DNA of 64,000 nucleotides from Epiperipatus broadwayi (lineage: Eukaryota; Onychophora; Udeonychophora; Euonychophora; Peripatidae), in the NCBI GenBank assembly GCA_028023455.1, contig JAQFVV010000545.1:1-64000 (forward strand), given 5' to 3'. Positions 34,181 to 46,420 of the stretch are shown piece after piece. A program made the position numbers and the translations under genes. Position 1 is the first letter of the stretch. Each line of letters starts with the position of its first letter. The notes below the pieces were generated by a model, which made no database searches, had not been told where the DNA came from, and saw only the letters and a program-made list of their open reading frames with translations.

Positions 34181-35561
34181 ACCTTCTATGAATGATCTAG
34201 TTAATCATTTTACAAATATGTATTTATATATTTCTGATAATGATATGTCTGATATTAAATTTAATAAAGAGAATTTTTGGAATATAGATGTGTAAAAAAA
34301 TGCAATTCCTGAAGTGTTTAATGCAGTTTCTAAATTTAAAACAAAATCTTTTACGGAATATGATAATATTTCTAATTTTATTATCAAGAATTGTGCTGAA
34401 TATTTAGTAGCACCATTACATTATATCATTAATTTATTAATTGAGAAATCTATTATTCCTGACTTATTTAACATAGCTAAGATTATACCAATTTATAAGA
34501 AAGGGGATAGATCTGATCCTGGCAATTATAGGCCTATTTCAATTCTGTCATCTTTTGCTAGAGTTTATGAAAGGTGTACTTACAGTGACATTATTGCAGA
34601 TATGATTAAGGTATTACCTAATTATCAGCATGGTTTTCTACCTTGTAAATATGTTGAAACTAATTTAATGGTGATATCTGATCATATTGCTCATGCCTTT
34701 TAGAAACAATTAGATGTTGTATATTTTGATATGACTCAGGCATTTGATAAAGTTTCACGTGTTAGACTTCTATATAAACTTAAAATGTTGGGAGTTAGTC
34801 TTCATTTAATTGAATGGTTTAGCAATTATTTGAGGGGTCGTAAATTGTATGTGCATATGAATAGAACCAATTCTCATTTTTTTAATAATATGATAGGTGT
34901 TCTTCAGGGTGGAATATTAGCACCTTTGTAATGTTTTTATATTTGATGTGGATCAAAACATAAAAAGTAGTATGATACTTAGTAATGCTGATGATTGTAA
35001 GTTATTTAAAAGAATTATTATTTATAATGATCTAATGAGGTTTAAAAGAATATAGATTGTTTTAAAATTTGGTGTAGGTATAACAATATGGAAATTAATA
35101 TTGATAAAACATGCATTGTTTCCTATACTAATAAAACTGAAAAATCTGTTTATCAATATAAAATCGAGAATGGTGTTACTACATATAAAGAGATTGTATC
35201 TGATTTAGGAATAATATTTTGTAGTAATTTTACTTTTAATGCACATATTAAGTATATTATTAATAAAGCATACAGAAAAATGGGCTGTATTTTGACATAT
35301 GGGAGAGATTTATCTACTTCCATAATATATAGGTTTTTTTTTCTTGTTGTTACTTTAGAATATGGTTGTTGTATATGGAATTTCAATTTGATTAATATTC
35401 ATTCTAGAATATATAATGTTGAAAAAAGTTTCAATAAATTAATAATAGGAGAACGTCAAAATATTAAAACAGTATTGAAAGAAAGGAGAATATTGACAGA
35501 AATGATATTGTTGAAAAAGTTAATTGATGGGAAAATTGATGTCAGTAATTGTATATCCTAA
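34181..35561 (+). pseudogene. LINE ORF2, reverse transcriptase
   Basis: RT blocks in order: AKIIPIYKKGDRSDPGNYRP then ISILSSFARVYER (34470-34575); QHGFLPCKYVETNLMVISDH (34627); FDMTQAFDKVSR (34725, domain A with the first catalytic Asp); GVLQGGILAPL (34898); SNADDCKLFKR (34982, the A-D-D catalytic pair, position 1 Ala or Asn in place of Tyr/Phe); and the post-RT region SDLGIIFCSNFTFNAHIKYI then MGCILTYGRDLS (35197-35310). The last 157 codons (35088-35561) are uninterrupted. Stops at 34702 and 34929 and a shift near 34930-35060 disable it. Clade: CR1/Jockey-like by motif order; not resolved further. Confidence 0.85.
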
Positions 35562-35897
35562 ATAGAATTGAAAATACCTCGTCATCTATTAAGAGAAATG
35601 CATACCTTCAAGGTTAATAAATGTAAAAATACTTTCTTCAGCAAGTCAGTTATTAACAGATTGCAAATAGTATATAATCTAACTTTGAATAATATTAATA
35701 TTTTTGTGATCAGTATATTATGAATGTTAGAAAACAACTAAACTTGTAATTATGAACATATATGTATATATAATATGTATATAATTTGTATTTGCTTATT
35801 GTTTTTTTTTTTTGTTTGTTTATTGTGTATTTCTGTTAAAGTGTAAATGTTGAAATGCACATAATAAATAGATATTGAATTGAATTATTATTATTAC
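35562..35897 (+). repeat. 3' UTR and tail of the 30-36 kb LINE
   Basis: Non-coding sequence with AATAAATAGATATTGAATTG then AATTATTATT, the kind of short-repeat 3' end (TTGAA / ATT) seen in non-poly(A) LINEs. It abuts the trinucleotide tail of the next, oppositely oriented LINE at about 35897, so the two insertions meet tail to tail. Confidence 0.65.
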
Positions 35898-36239
35898 ACT
35901 ACTACTACTACTACTGCTTCTGCTGCTGTTGTCACTGCTGCTGCTGCTACTATTACTTTTAAACAACTTTTATTTGATATCATAAGTACATGTAGGTCCA
36001 AAAATGCAAAAGTTTCATTTTTGTACATAGATGAAAAAAGTCATTACCAGAACTGTCTTACAATATAAGACCATAACAATTAAAGGCAAGCATTATAAAT
36101 ATATGTCAATAATTTTTACATAACAATATGGAAATAAAATCAGAAAGTAGTTAATGTATAACAATATCAATAATAAAAACAAAAAAGGAAAATCATATAA
36201 AGTATAGTAAGAATATGATCCATATTTCACAGTGGTGTT
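35898..36239 (-). mobile_element. Severely 5'-truncated LINE copy (3' end only)
   Basis: On the + strand it starts with CTA/CTG trinucleotides, then TTTTAAACAACTTTTATTTG and a 3' UTR that is almost identical to 36240-36585. It breaks off at CACAGTGGTG, the point where the adjacent full copy continues into coding sequence. This is the usual product of aborted target-primed reverse transcription. Confidence 0.85.
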
Positions 36240-36240
36240 A

Positions 36241-36272
<32 letters not shown>

Positions 36273-39200
36273 ACTATACTTTTAAACAACTTTTATTTGA
36301 TATCATAAGTACATGTAAGTGCTTTTACATACTATGGGAACAAAAATACAAATTTTTCACTTTTGTACATGGATGAAAAAAGGCATCACAAGAGCTGTAT
36401 TACAATATAAGACCATAACAATTAAAGGCAAGCATTATAAATATATGTCAATAATTTTTACATAACAATGTGGAAATAAAATCAGAAAGTATTTAATTTA
36501 TAACAATATCAATAATAAAAACAAAAAAAAGGAAAATCAAATAAAGTACAATAAGAATATGATCCATATTTCACAGTGGTGCTGGTAATTTGATCAAGCT
36601 CCAAGTTGCTGATATTATATCTACTGGAACTAATACCTAATTTACTAATTTCTTGTTTTAATTTTTGTCAACTTATTTAGAAAGAGGGATTTAAGTTTAC
36701 AAGATGTGGGATTAAATACAAAGTGTCATCTCTTATAAACCACAGTGTGAATAAAATAGATTGTTAGCCTTGTAGTTGGAAAAAATCCCCTCTGAATATT
36801 TTCTATCAATGTTTTTAATAAGGAACTTGAATTATGAGTAATTACGGAAATAAGTTCTCAATATGTCTGTAGGGAAACACGTTGAAAGACAAAATGTTCC
36901 ATTGTTTCATCTTCTCTACCACATATTTGCAAATCTCATTTTCTCAGCCAGAAATTCATTGTTAAGTAGAGTCTTTAGAATGATTTTTATTAAAAAATCC
37001 AGATATTTAATCTCCAAGCACCAAAATCTAAACTTTTGAATTATGGATTTATTTGAGATATTAAGGAAACTAATAGGTATTTCAAGAGGATTGGTATTTG
37101 TGATTATATAATGAGCTTCCCAATATTTAATTTTTGTTGAAAACAAATTAGGATCAGGTTCTTTATGTTTGAAAATGAATTTAATCAGGCTGTTGATAAA
37201 TTTATTTTTAATAGAAAGAGTATCTGTAAATGATATTTGAATGAACACCTGAAAATTTTCATATATAGTACAAAGCTTCATTAATGCATTATAAGTTTTC
37301 TGATAATAAAAGGTTGAAATGCAGTGCAATGATAGGCTATTCAGTCTTGAATATTTCTGCAGACTTTTAATGCCCATTGCTACTGCTTTTTTATTCCATA
37401 TTAACTTTGTACAAAGTGAGTTAACTTTTTTTTATGAATGAGATGGTGAATTTAATGATAGGTGCATAATAATTTATTTTTGGAAATATTAATATGTTAA
37501 TGAGTGATATTTTATGATGCAATGAGAGATACATTTTTGAAAGTGAGTTTGTCACTTTTTCAATTGCAATTATTAATTGCTCTTATATCATTATACTCAT
37601 TGCATTTGTAGAAAGGTGAATTGGAAATCCAACAAACTTATGAGAAGGCAAACTGCATACTGAATGAGTTTAATTACCAGAATGAATATTCCAAATAGAT
37701 GTTTTCTCTTTGTTAAATTTTAAAGAATAAGCTACAGAATAATTTTCTAATATAGTATAAATTTTAGGTAAATATTTTTTGTATGGGAAGAAAATGACAA
37801 TATCCGTATATGAAATATGATTGATTGATTGTGTTTTAAGGGGTACATATGTTCCTGGTAGTTTAGATTCTATTTCAAGTAAATGGGGGTTAATATATGT
37901 AATGAAGAATAATGCACTAAGGGAGAACCTTGAGGTATTGACTTGTTTGAAGAGAAGTCAGGACATTTTGCCATTAAGTGTAATATGAATCTTTCTATTA
38001 ATGAGTAAGTTGATTAGTTTATACATTATTGGTATTAGAATATTATGTTAACTGAGGACCTCTAGTAGCTTCTTCATAGGTGATGAATCAAATGCAGCCT
38101 CTATGCCTAGTTGTACTACAATATGTGCAGATTTTCTAGCCAGTCTTACATCATCAATCAACATTTTAAATACCATAAATGCTTTGGAAGTAGAACACCC
38201 CTTATTAGGAAATTGAAATTTAGACATTACAGGAAGAATAAGAGGTTGAATTTAATCTTTTAAGAGAGACTCTTAGTTTGATGATAAGATGTGAGACATT
38301 GAAATAGGTTGTAGATTATCTAGAGGAGAAGGAAGTGGATTCTTTTTAAGAAAGGGAACAAGCAATACTGGATAAAGTTGGTCAATGTTAGGTATCTGTT
38401 TTGAGAGATAATTTATCATATTATGAATTATTGGGACAGTAAAATGATTAAGATGAGCTAATAAAAATTTAGGAATAGCATGTATTCCTGGATGTGTATT
38501 ATTTGGAATAGGGTTCAACTTTAGAGTAATCTCACCTTTGTAATATTATGTTCTTCTGTGGAAATGCCAAAGTAGAAAGAAGAGAGCTTAGGAAAAGGAA
38601 ATTTCTGCTTTAAAGTGGTAATATATTTGAGGAATCATGTTTTCCCCAGCAATCAACTTTGACTCATAAATAATGGAATTAATTTTTTTGGGCATAATTA
38701 TCCTAAGGCCTACCAAATATATTCTTTAGATCAGTTATGGGGATTAGCAAGAAAAAATTTTGGTTTCTTAATAGAGAGATAATCAGCCAGTACGAGTTGA
38801 GTTTGTTTGTACTCATAATGTGTTTTTTAGTTTGTAACATATCCAATTTTCAATAAGACTAATGGGGAACAATTTTTGGAAGTATAATGTCTAATAGTTG
38901 AAGATATTATATTAATAAAAGATATCCAATCCTCTACTGGGTTTAGAGATAGTATATGTAACTTTTTTTAAAATAGATGTAAAATTCTAGAAAGAACTGC
39001 TTTAGGTGCAGTGGATTTTAATAGAAGCCAGATAGTATTATTTAGAGAAATAATTGGTTGATGTTGCATGTGTATCATGAGTCCTACATTAAGTGCTAAT
39101 TATCAGAGAAAGTTATAGGGCAGAGGGCAGGGCTTATGAAATGTAGATCTGGTGAATAAAAAAAATCTATTAGAGAAGAGTGCTTTTTAGTATAGAATGA

Positions 39201-39720
39201 AATGGAGTTAGTTGGGGAAAAAACTTCACCCACTCATAAGATTTTTATTAATCAAATGGAGGTATTTTAATGTAAAGTTCATATAGGACACATTGAAACC
39301 ACCCATGATTATTGTAGGTTAAGAATTTGTAGCTAATATTAAAATTATTTTATTTATTAATTTATGAATTAATACTGGTTGATTTTACAAATACAATGTT
39401 ATTAAATTAAGAATGAAAGAATGATATAGTATAATTATACTCATATACTGATCTAAGTATAAAATTTTAAAAGTTTGAAAAGGAGAACTATGATGGATAC
39501 GAACCCCTGTTTTGGAAGCAGCAATATCAGATGTTGAAAATTTACAGTATCCAAATTTACTAAGATACTGCTCTGGATTAAATGTAGAATATACAGAGCA
39601 TCTTGTTTCTGTAAAATAGAAGGATATGGGGCAAAAATTGACTTATCCAATTGCTATATGTGAATACTTGCTGGGTAGAGTTATTACATCTTACATTAAC
39701 TGCAGTAATAGAAAGACCCA
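36240..39720 (-). pseudogene. LINE ORF2: endonuclease, reverse transcriptase and C-terminal zinc knuckle
   Basis: Minus-strand blocks from 5' to 3': endonuclease KTGVRIHHSSPFQTFKIL (about 39510), IMGGFNVSYMNF (39295, the GDFN box with Asp to Gly); RT FLKKNPLPSPLDNLQPISMS (38330), LGIEAAFDSSPMKKLLEVLS (38090, domain A), SIPQGSPLSALFFITY (37930, domain B), SYTDIVIFF (37800, the Y-x-D-D box read as YTDI). The C-terminal part is 153 codons (37377-36916: KYWEAHYIITN, FRFWCLEIKYLDFLIK), then a CGREDETMEHFVF knuckle near 36900. The 3' UTR and a CTA/CTG tail run to 36240. Stops and lost catalytic residues show it is dead. It is related to the 25.2-26.9 kb copy. Confidence 0.8.
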
Positions 39721-39839
39721 TATTACTATTTAAATAGAATGGGGAATGAAATATAGTTTATTATATAATGTATGGAAAAAATAAAATTAGTAAAAGTGTA
39801 ACAAGAATTTGTTATATAGGAATGGAAAATAATAATAAT

Positions 39840-40270
39840 ACATCACTGTGAAATTAATGAACCTTCCTCAATAATGGAACTTTTTTGAATTTGTTCTGCA
39901 TACTTTTGTTCATAAGTAGGATGATCATTTTCATAATTTGAGCTGAATAACTTAGTCCCATTTAATTGTTCATGGGTGTTTTTCATATAGCTCATTTTGA
40001 GTATTCATTCTAAATGGTGATTCAATGTCTGATTCTGCATTTTAATACATTGTAGATGTTATGTTATCCTTAGTTTTGCTTGTTCTTCTGTGGACATCCA
40101 CTCCTGCCAAATGGAGAAGTTGCTTCTGTGTCAATGGATTTGTGCCTTGATTTTGCCTGGTCCAATGAAGTATTAAATTAGAAGACAGATAATCTGTTGC
40201 ACCTGTTTTACCTGTGAGTTTATTTTTGATGCTGGTGTTGTTGACTTTATAACTTTTTTCTTTACATTCA
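39840..40270 (-). pseudogene. Possible ORF1 fragment of the same LINE
   Basis: Just upstream of the ORF2 on the same strand, a readable segment gives NKLTGKTGATDYLSSNLILH, then TNPLTQKQLLHLAGVDVHRR. It is followed by further frame to about 39850. Position and orientation fit the end of ORF1, but I recognise no domain, so this is inference from context. Confidence 0.35.
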
Positions 40271-41035
40271 AATATCAGCCTTGTTTTAGTTCACTATGCT
40301 TATCAAGTTCATTAACTTGTGCAAGCTTTTGAAAATGGGATGTCCCCAAACTATTTTGCCCTAAAAAATTCACTATTTTCTCTTTCATTTCTGTATAAAA
40401 TAACACAAATATAAATAAGTACACATAACACAATGTCATTTTACTATGGTTTTTTAGTTCTTCTGTAATTATTTAGTGGAGAATCCCTTTTTGTAAATTT
40501 TTGCATATAGTAATTTGATCAATCTCATTTTTTTACAACTTTCTCAGCAGTTATTTTACCCATTGAGATTTTTCTTTTTGTGGCTCCAGGTTTTTAGTTT
40601 AACAATTATTTTCATTTCAGTTTAGTTATGTTCCAGTTTAAAATTGTTTTTATTTTAGGTTAACATAAGTTGAAACAGTCATGATTTTGTATGGATCAAT
40701 ACATAAAACTATTTGGAAGTTTCCCTTGGGTATTTTCCTTTTACATTCCTTTTAGTAAAATTGATTACATAATTGAATTAGTAATGATCAGCTTTTATCA
40801 AGCACTTAGTATATAGTTCTTTTAAACTATACTGTTTATTTTCTTAACTAAGTATTAGATCAGTTTAATATCAAACATCCAAAAGAGCATTTGATTGAAC
40901 TCCTACTGAATTCTATTACCAATATACTCCTTTGTTTTTTTAAAAAACAACTGGTATCAATTGTACATTCTATCACATGGACTACCTTAGAAATTACTGC
41001 ATTAAGCCTTAAGCAATTGATCTTTTAATGAAAAT
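40271..41035. other. AT-rich DNA, nothing recognised
   Basis: No gene or mobile-element motif seen; possibly the 5' end of the neighbouring LINE. Confidence 0.5.
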
Positions 41036-41240
41036 GAGACAGTTGTGGGTTCAGCGTCCCGGCCGACACCATGACATATGAAAAAAAAAACTTATTCTAT
41101 TTATATACAGTTTTTGAAAATAACTCTTTCCTCTTTCTTTTCATATGTCATAGCATCGGCCAGGATGCGAACCCAAAACCATCTGCAACCAACTACTTGC
41201 TTGCAAGGCAGTTGCAATGACCTCTCAGCTAACAATGCTT
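41036..41240. repeat. Inverted pair of tRNA-derived SINE ends
   Basis: On the minus strand, 41240-41160 reads GTTAGCTGAGAGGTCATTGC (A-box-like), then GCCTTGCAAGCAAGTAG (anticodon-arm-like), then GGGTTCGCATCCTGGCC (B-box-like) and GATGC complementary to the start. This resembles a decayed tRNA of about 80 bases followed by a short body GACATATGAAAAG. On the + strand, 41049-41085 repeats the end of this unit (GGGTTCAGCGTCCCGGCC, ATGACATATGAAAA). Two SINE copies therefore face each other across about 70 bases. Confidence 0.65.
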
Positions 41241-42499
41241 TAGAAATAAAAAATCATAATCCCTTCTTGTTTTTTTTTTAATTTTTTTAATTAAATGATA
41301 AATAATACTTAATTTCTTCATAAATACAGATATTAATCTCTTTTTTTTTTTCTCTTTTTTAAAAAAAATAATTATATTTATACATTAATTGAAAAATAAT
41401 TTTTAATTTCTTCAATGATAAAGGATTTTAATGTTTTTATTCTTTTTATAAAAAGACTTCACAAGAAAAAAAATTATATCCCTTTATTTTTATAACTACT
41501 AATAAAAGTTAAACAATTATAACAAAATATCTTAAAGTTTGTTACATGATAATTTCATAGATATAAATCTTTCAATAAGGTTACTCAAGCCAAATTTCTA
41601 TTTAATTACTAGGTCATTCTATAGCTAGGATGAAAAGAAATTGTTTTTATTTGCCCCATCCTTCCCACTTAAATGAAAATCGTTGATCAGATAGGAATAT
41701 CTCAGCTGGATTACTTTTTTATTTTATTTTCATTTACATCTTAAGATAGAATATAAATCTATTATTACTAGTTTGCTTGTAGAAAAAGTTTTTTCCCATT
41801 GATTAACTGAAAATTGTTCTTTAGCATTTCTCATTAATTTTACCTGAGTAGGACTAAGTTTGGATTATAGTAAACTCTTTAAGTTGCCAAATCATTATTT
41901 CTCTGAATTACTCATTGTCATTCCACATCAATCTTAATCTTCCTCCTTTTCCATGCTTACTTTCATGGACTAGGTCTATGATTTCTTTTCATAGCAATAC
42001 TATTTGTATTGGTATTATCCATCATTCTTTGATACCTTTATTTTGAAAATTGGAGGAGCCAAAATTTCTTCTTTTTAATCCTTCTCACATATATTGACTC
42101 ATATATAAGGAATTTAGAAATTCTTCTATTTGCTTGATAGTTTTTCTGTCTGAATTTGGCCTATCTTATATGGCAAGTTATGCATAATAATTCCAATTAT
42201 TTGACTATCAGACAAAGTGTAAACAATCAATCAAGATACCTGGTTTAAAAAAAACTATAGGTTACTGCTTTAATTCTATTCTGTGCTCTCATAATTCTTG
42301 ATATTGTATTCCATCCTGATGCTCATTGATCTAGTATTCAGGCAACATAGTATTTTTATATTCTTGGAATTTTTCTAATTTGTTTGACAATTTCCATCAG
42401 TGATTTGCTGATCTCTGGATGTGAGCATAATTCATTGCCAACCTGTACTGATCTTCCATTATATTTTAGTGAAAACTAGTTCTCTCACTTTCAAGATCT
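41241..42499. other. AT-rich DNA; eroded repeat of unknown type
   Basis: The segment 41600-42500 has somewhat higher complexity and reads as a broken frame on the minus strand (for example near 42450: VGNELCSHPEISKSL), but I recognise no family. Its 3' border sequence at 42540-42600 recurs at 45476-45532. Confidence 0.35.
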
Positions 42500-42662
42500 T
42501 CCATAAAGTTTCCTTGCATCATTTTAAATTACTTATGGAATTAATTGACATTTTGGTATAAATCAGATTTTGCTCTGCTTTTCAATTTTTAAGTTATGTT
42601 TTATGTTGTCTTTCCTTGCATCATTCTTAAATTACTTATGGAATTGATTGAAATTATAACGG
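42500..42662. repeat. Direct repeat of about 45 bp
   Basis: CCTTGCATCATTTTAAATTA, then CTTATGGAATTAATTGA (42512-42550) recurs at 42614-42653. Between them lies TTTGGTATAAATCAGATTTTG (42553), which recurs at 45478. This suggests that 42.6-45.5 kb was inserted into, or duplicated with, a single older repeat. Confidence 0.6.
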
Positions 42663-43050
42663 ATGGAATGATTCTCATCATACATCCCCCTAATACCCAT
42701 CATACCAGTCACCCCAGCCGCTAATTCGATCTTTAGCGGTGTGTAGTCCCACCTCCACGTTGGTCACCAGATATAACGGACGGAACAATTAGCACTTGGA
42801 TATATCTATCAGATATATCAACAATCATCTGGTTCGATCACAATGTGTGACCAACTTATACAAAGTCTATATGTGATGATACACCTATCTATCGAGCCCC
42901 AAACGTTGCTGGTGCCAGATATAATGGATGGAATGATTACAACTAATCCCAAACATTGCTAACACCAGTATAATGGGCAGTACTCTTCATCAACGGTCAT
43001 AAACTAACCAAGCCCAATGATGGTGCACCAGATGTAATGGATGGTCAACT
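42650..43050 (+). repeat. Cluster of CAGATATAACGGACGG-like direct repeats
   Basis: Variants of ATAACGGATGGAATGATT occur at about 42657, 42773 (AACGGACGGAACAATTA), 42923 (AATGGATGGAATGATTACA), 42970 and 43035, several preceded by CACCAGAT or TGCCAGAT. The segment is richer in G+C than its flanks. It may be the boundary of a retroelement (an LTR end plus leader), but no coding sequence supports this. Confidence 0.6.
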
Positions 43051-44060
43051 AACTTGCAGACTGTACTACTATGCAGATGTAGCAATATGGTGAGGAGATA
43101 AGTTAATATGCTCTAATTTATTACCCCTAATGAAACAATCTGCAGAGACCTACCAGGCTTAGAAGGGAAAAAAGTTGCGTCCAACTATGTTCAGACTGTG
43201 GGTCATCTGATAAAATGCTAATGAGAACCTGATGAAATGCTTAACCAATGATTGCATACACTTTAATTGACTAACTCTATCCCTATTTAATAATAATAAC
43301 TGCAATTTAGGTTAGTTCATCCACTTTCCCCTTTTTAATTCCGTTATACCCTAATATTCAAGCCCAGAGAGAATATTGCTTTTAACTCCTTTAGCAGGTA
43401 TGAACAGATATACACAGCAACTCCTGCACCTATATATAGGTTACAACTAGCATTTATTATATTTGTTTTATTTTCAAGCTTTTATATAATAAGAAAAATA
43501 GATGTGTGTGCATGTATAATTATTTCTAAACTGTAGAATGTTAGGACAACTCAATAAACCAGAGACCAGAATAATACAAATGCTCAAACATTTATTAACA
43601 ATAATAAATATCAAGTATAACAACAATAGTAATGATAAAAAAAAATAAAAAAAAAATATAATAATCATCATATGTACATGTGTCACAAGTGAACCTCTAC
43701 CATCTTACTAATTAATTATCCTCTAGATCCAACCCTTATACCCCATGGTAGAAATCCACCTATGTCACTCATTCTCTACAAATCATAATTATATAGAAAA
43801 ATCAACTTTAGTTATTTAATATAATTGAGATGCTGGCTAGCTAAATTATATATTTACAAATGTTAATCTATTTAACAAGTTTCCCCAATTTATATATATG
43901 ATAGAGACAGCTACCAGTTGATTAGTCAAACATACTGGAAAATATACGTACACGGTTAATCACAAAATAAAACATATAATATGTATTCTGTATGTGTTGT
44001 AATTTAACCAATATATAAATTTAGAGAATCTTACCTCAATATTTATGTGGATAACCTGAT
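43051..44060 (-). repeat. Possible LTR-like block
   Basis: On the minus strand AAAAAGGGGAAAGTGG (near 43330) looks like a polypurine tract, and GTTTATTGAGTTG / AATAAATG motifs occur near 43550-43600. The layout resembles the blocks at 50.3 and 51.6 kb. No pair of LTRs or flanking duplication is visible, so this is tentative. Confidence 0.25.
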
Positions 44061-46420
44061 GTGAAGCAGGTGGTATTACCTAAATTTTATTTATAATGAA
44101 AATATAAAAAATATCAAAATGAATAATCCCCCCTTTTCTTCTTTGCTAATTCTGAAAAATGAGGCTTCAGCATCAGAGTGTGAAAATACAACAGATAGTA
44201 TGAATAAAAAAAAATAATAATAAATAAACAAAAATTTACAATATTGATTCTTTGATTAAAAATTGTAATTGGAACAAAGTTCATAAAAATCATCATAATA
44301 GAAATAGTAGTAGTTGATAGTTAGGCAAGTTGTTCTTCAAAGCAGTTTCACTTAGTAAATCATTTTCCTTAGCAAGGATAGATAGGTACAATGGTGTCTC
44401 CTGTAGTTGTATTTAATGGTAAACATCTTGATCCTCATTTGATTCACCATAAAGTATTCCAATCCTTGTTTACTTTTGACTGTAGGCATCTTCTTGTGTG
44501 TTTACAAGAAAGTAGAAATATATATATATAGATATAATGCAGCTGGCAGGAAATACCACGACACACAATAGCATGTTTTGCTCTAGCCCATTTTCATATT
44601 AAAGTACAATTTAATAATTATTTATAATCATATATTTTTATTGAATAATATTGAAGCGCTTATATATATATATAAGAAAACTATTTCATTTTTTTTTCCT
44701 TTTCCAATTTCCAGCAAATTTAATTCTCGTTATTGTTTTTGAAAAGATTTAAAATATTCAAATTTACTCCAACAACTTTTAAAACACGATTTAATTATTT
44801 AAGAATTAATCAGTTATTCTTACTTCTTATTTCACTTTCTTTCCTTTGAATTTGATAAACTTTTAGTTATAGCATTTGACTTTTAAAATGTTTATAATTT
44901 AACTAAAAGAAAAAGTAAAACTCCATTTTAGCGTTCTAAATTTTTAGTTTTAATTGCTGTCTTTTGTTACAGTTGCTATAACAATAAGAAGAACGATTTG
45001 TAAACTGTCTTTTGTTTTTATACATTTCACGCGCATGTAGATTTCCAGGAACGCTGATATCTTTAACTGCCTATTGTTTAAATACATTTAGATTTATTAT
45101 AAAATAAAATAAAAATAATAAAATAAAATCAGTTCTATTTTCACACACATGTGCCCACCTAATTAACTTCAGGTCATCCCAAATTCATTTAATTATTAAT
45201 TAATATTCAATTTTAAATTAAATATATATATATATATTACAGTTTATTTAATCAAATAGTTTTATATATATATACAATATTACTTTGTAAAATATTGATC
45301 GTATTTTATTTATTATAACTTAGTAATAATTTATTGTGTATTATATGTATATAGGTAATAATAATAACAAATAATAATCTTCCCACTATTAATATAAATT
45401 CCAAATGGATTGGGTTCAATAAATATGCTTGATCTTTTTAGGAATGTGTGCATTGTAAGCTATCCTTTACAACATTTTGGTGTAAATCAGATTTTGCACT
45501 GCTTTTCAATTTTTAATTTATCTTTTGTGACACTTATTCGTACTTCTGCTCACTTTTTACCTATCTACAAAATTTTACTTAAAAATTTTTTTGAGTTTTA
45601 ATTCTCTCTATTAATCAACATTGCTCAACTCACCAATTCTCAGCTTCCTGCTTAATCTCTGATATTTGAACCTACACTAGGCCTGCTACTGTTTTCATTC
45701 TTTTGTTTTTGTTAGTTCACCATTCATTTTTTTCCACTATCTTAATCTAATCTTTCAGTCTTCTCTTGTACTATACTTGCACATGATGTGTAGCATCTAT
45801 TCGTTTCCTGAACACTGATTTTCCTGAACACTGATTCAGCTTTTGATTATCTCTCTTTTTACTGATTAATTTCTTTTATCATCATTAATATATTTTGGTT
45901 GTCTTTTTCTATTTTCCTTAACAGCATTTTTTCTTTCTGATGATTGCTTTTAGTTTTCTTATCAGATTTTTTCTTCTGCTCTCTTTTGATTGTCTTCTCT
46001 TTGTTAATTGCTTTTTTTAATTTTTTTTTAATTCTTCTCTATGTTTGTTACTTCTTTCATTTTCCCTAGTAGCATTTAGTCCCTCTGGATTGACAGTTAT
46101 TTATATTCTGTGGGCTGAATTTTTTTTATGATCATGTTCTTTCACCATTTTTTTCAAAATAATATTTTATAATGCCTTACATAACCTTCCATTCCATGCC
46201 ATTTTACACTGTTACCTATTACTTCTGACCTGTTCTTTATTTGAAAATGACTGTGTTAATATCTGTCTTTACTTAATTAATTGTTTTTTTCTATAGACAT
46301 TCCCATCCTGTTCATACATGTTTGACTGCCTTCATCATTTACTTTCTTTATAAATATACATACATGCTTAAAGTAAAGTTCATATATTAATTCATGTATT
46401 CAGTTCCTTTTTCCAAGATC
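44061..46420. other. AT-rich DNA with an older repeat segment
   Basis: 45476-45532 repeats 42553-42610. 45600-46250 reads as Lys-rich broken frames on the minus strand, reminiscent of a basic ORF1/gag but with no recognisable domain. TA-runs occur at 44520, 44660 and 45220. Confidence 0.35.

Noticed and set aside
41160-41240. Functional tRNA gene
   Set aside because: A- and B-box-like words are present but the cloverleaf does not close properly and the sequence runs straight into a SINE body.
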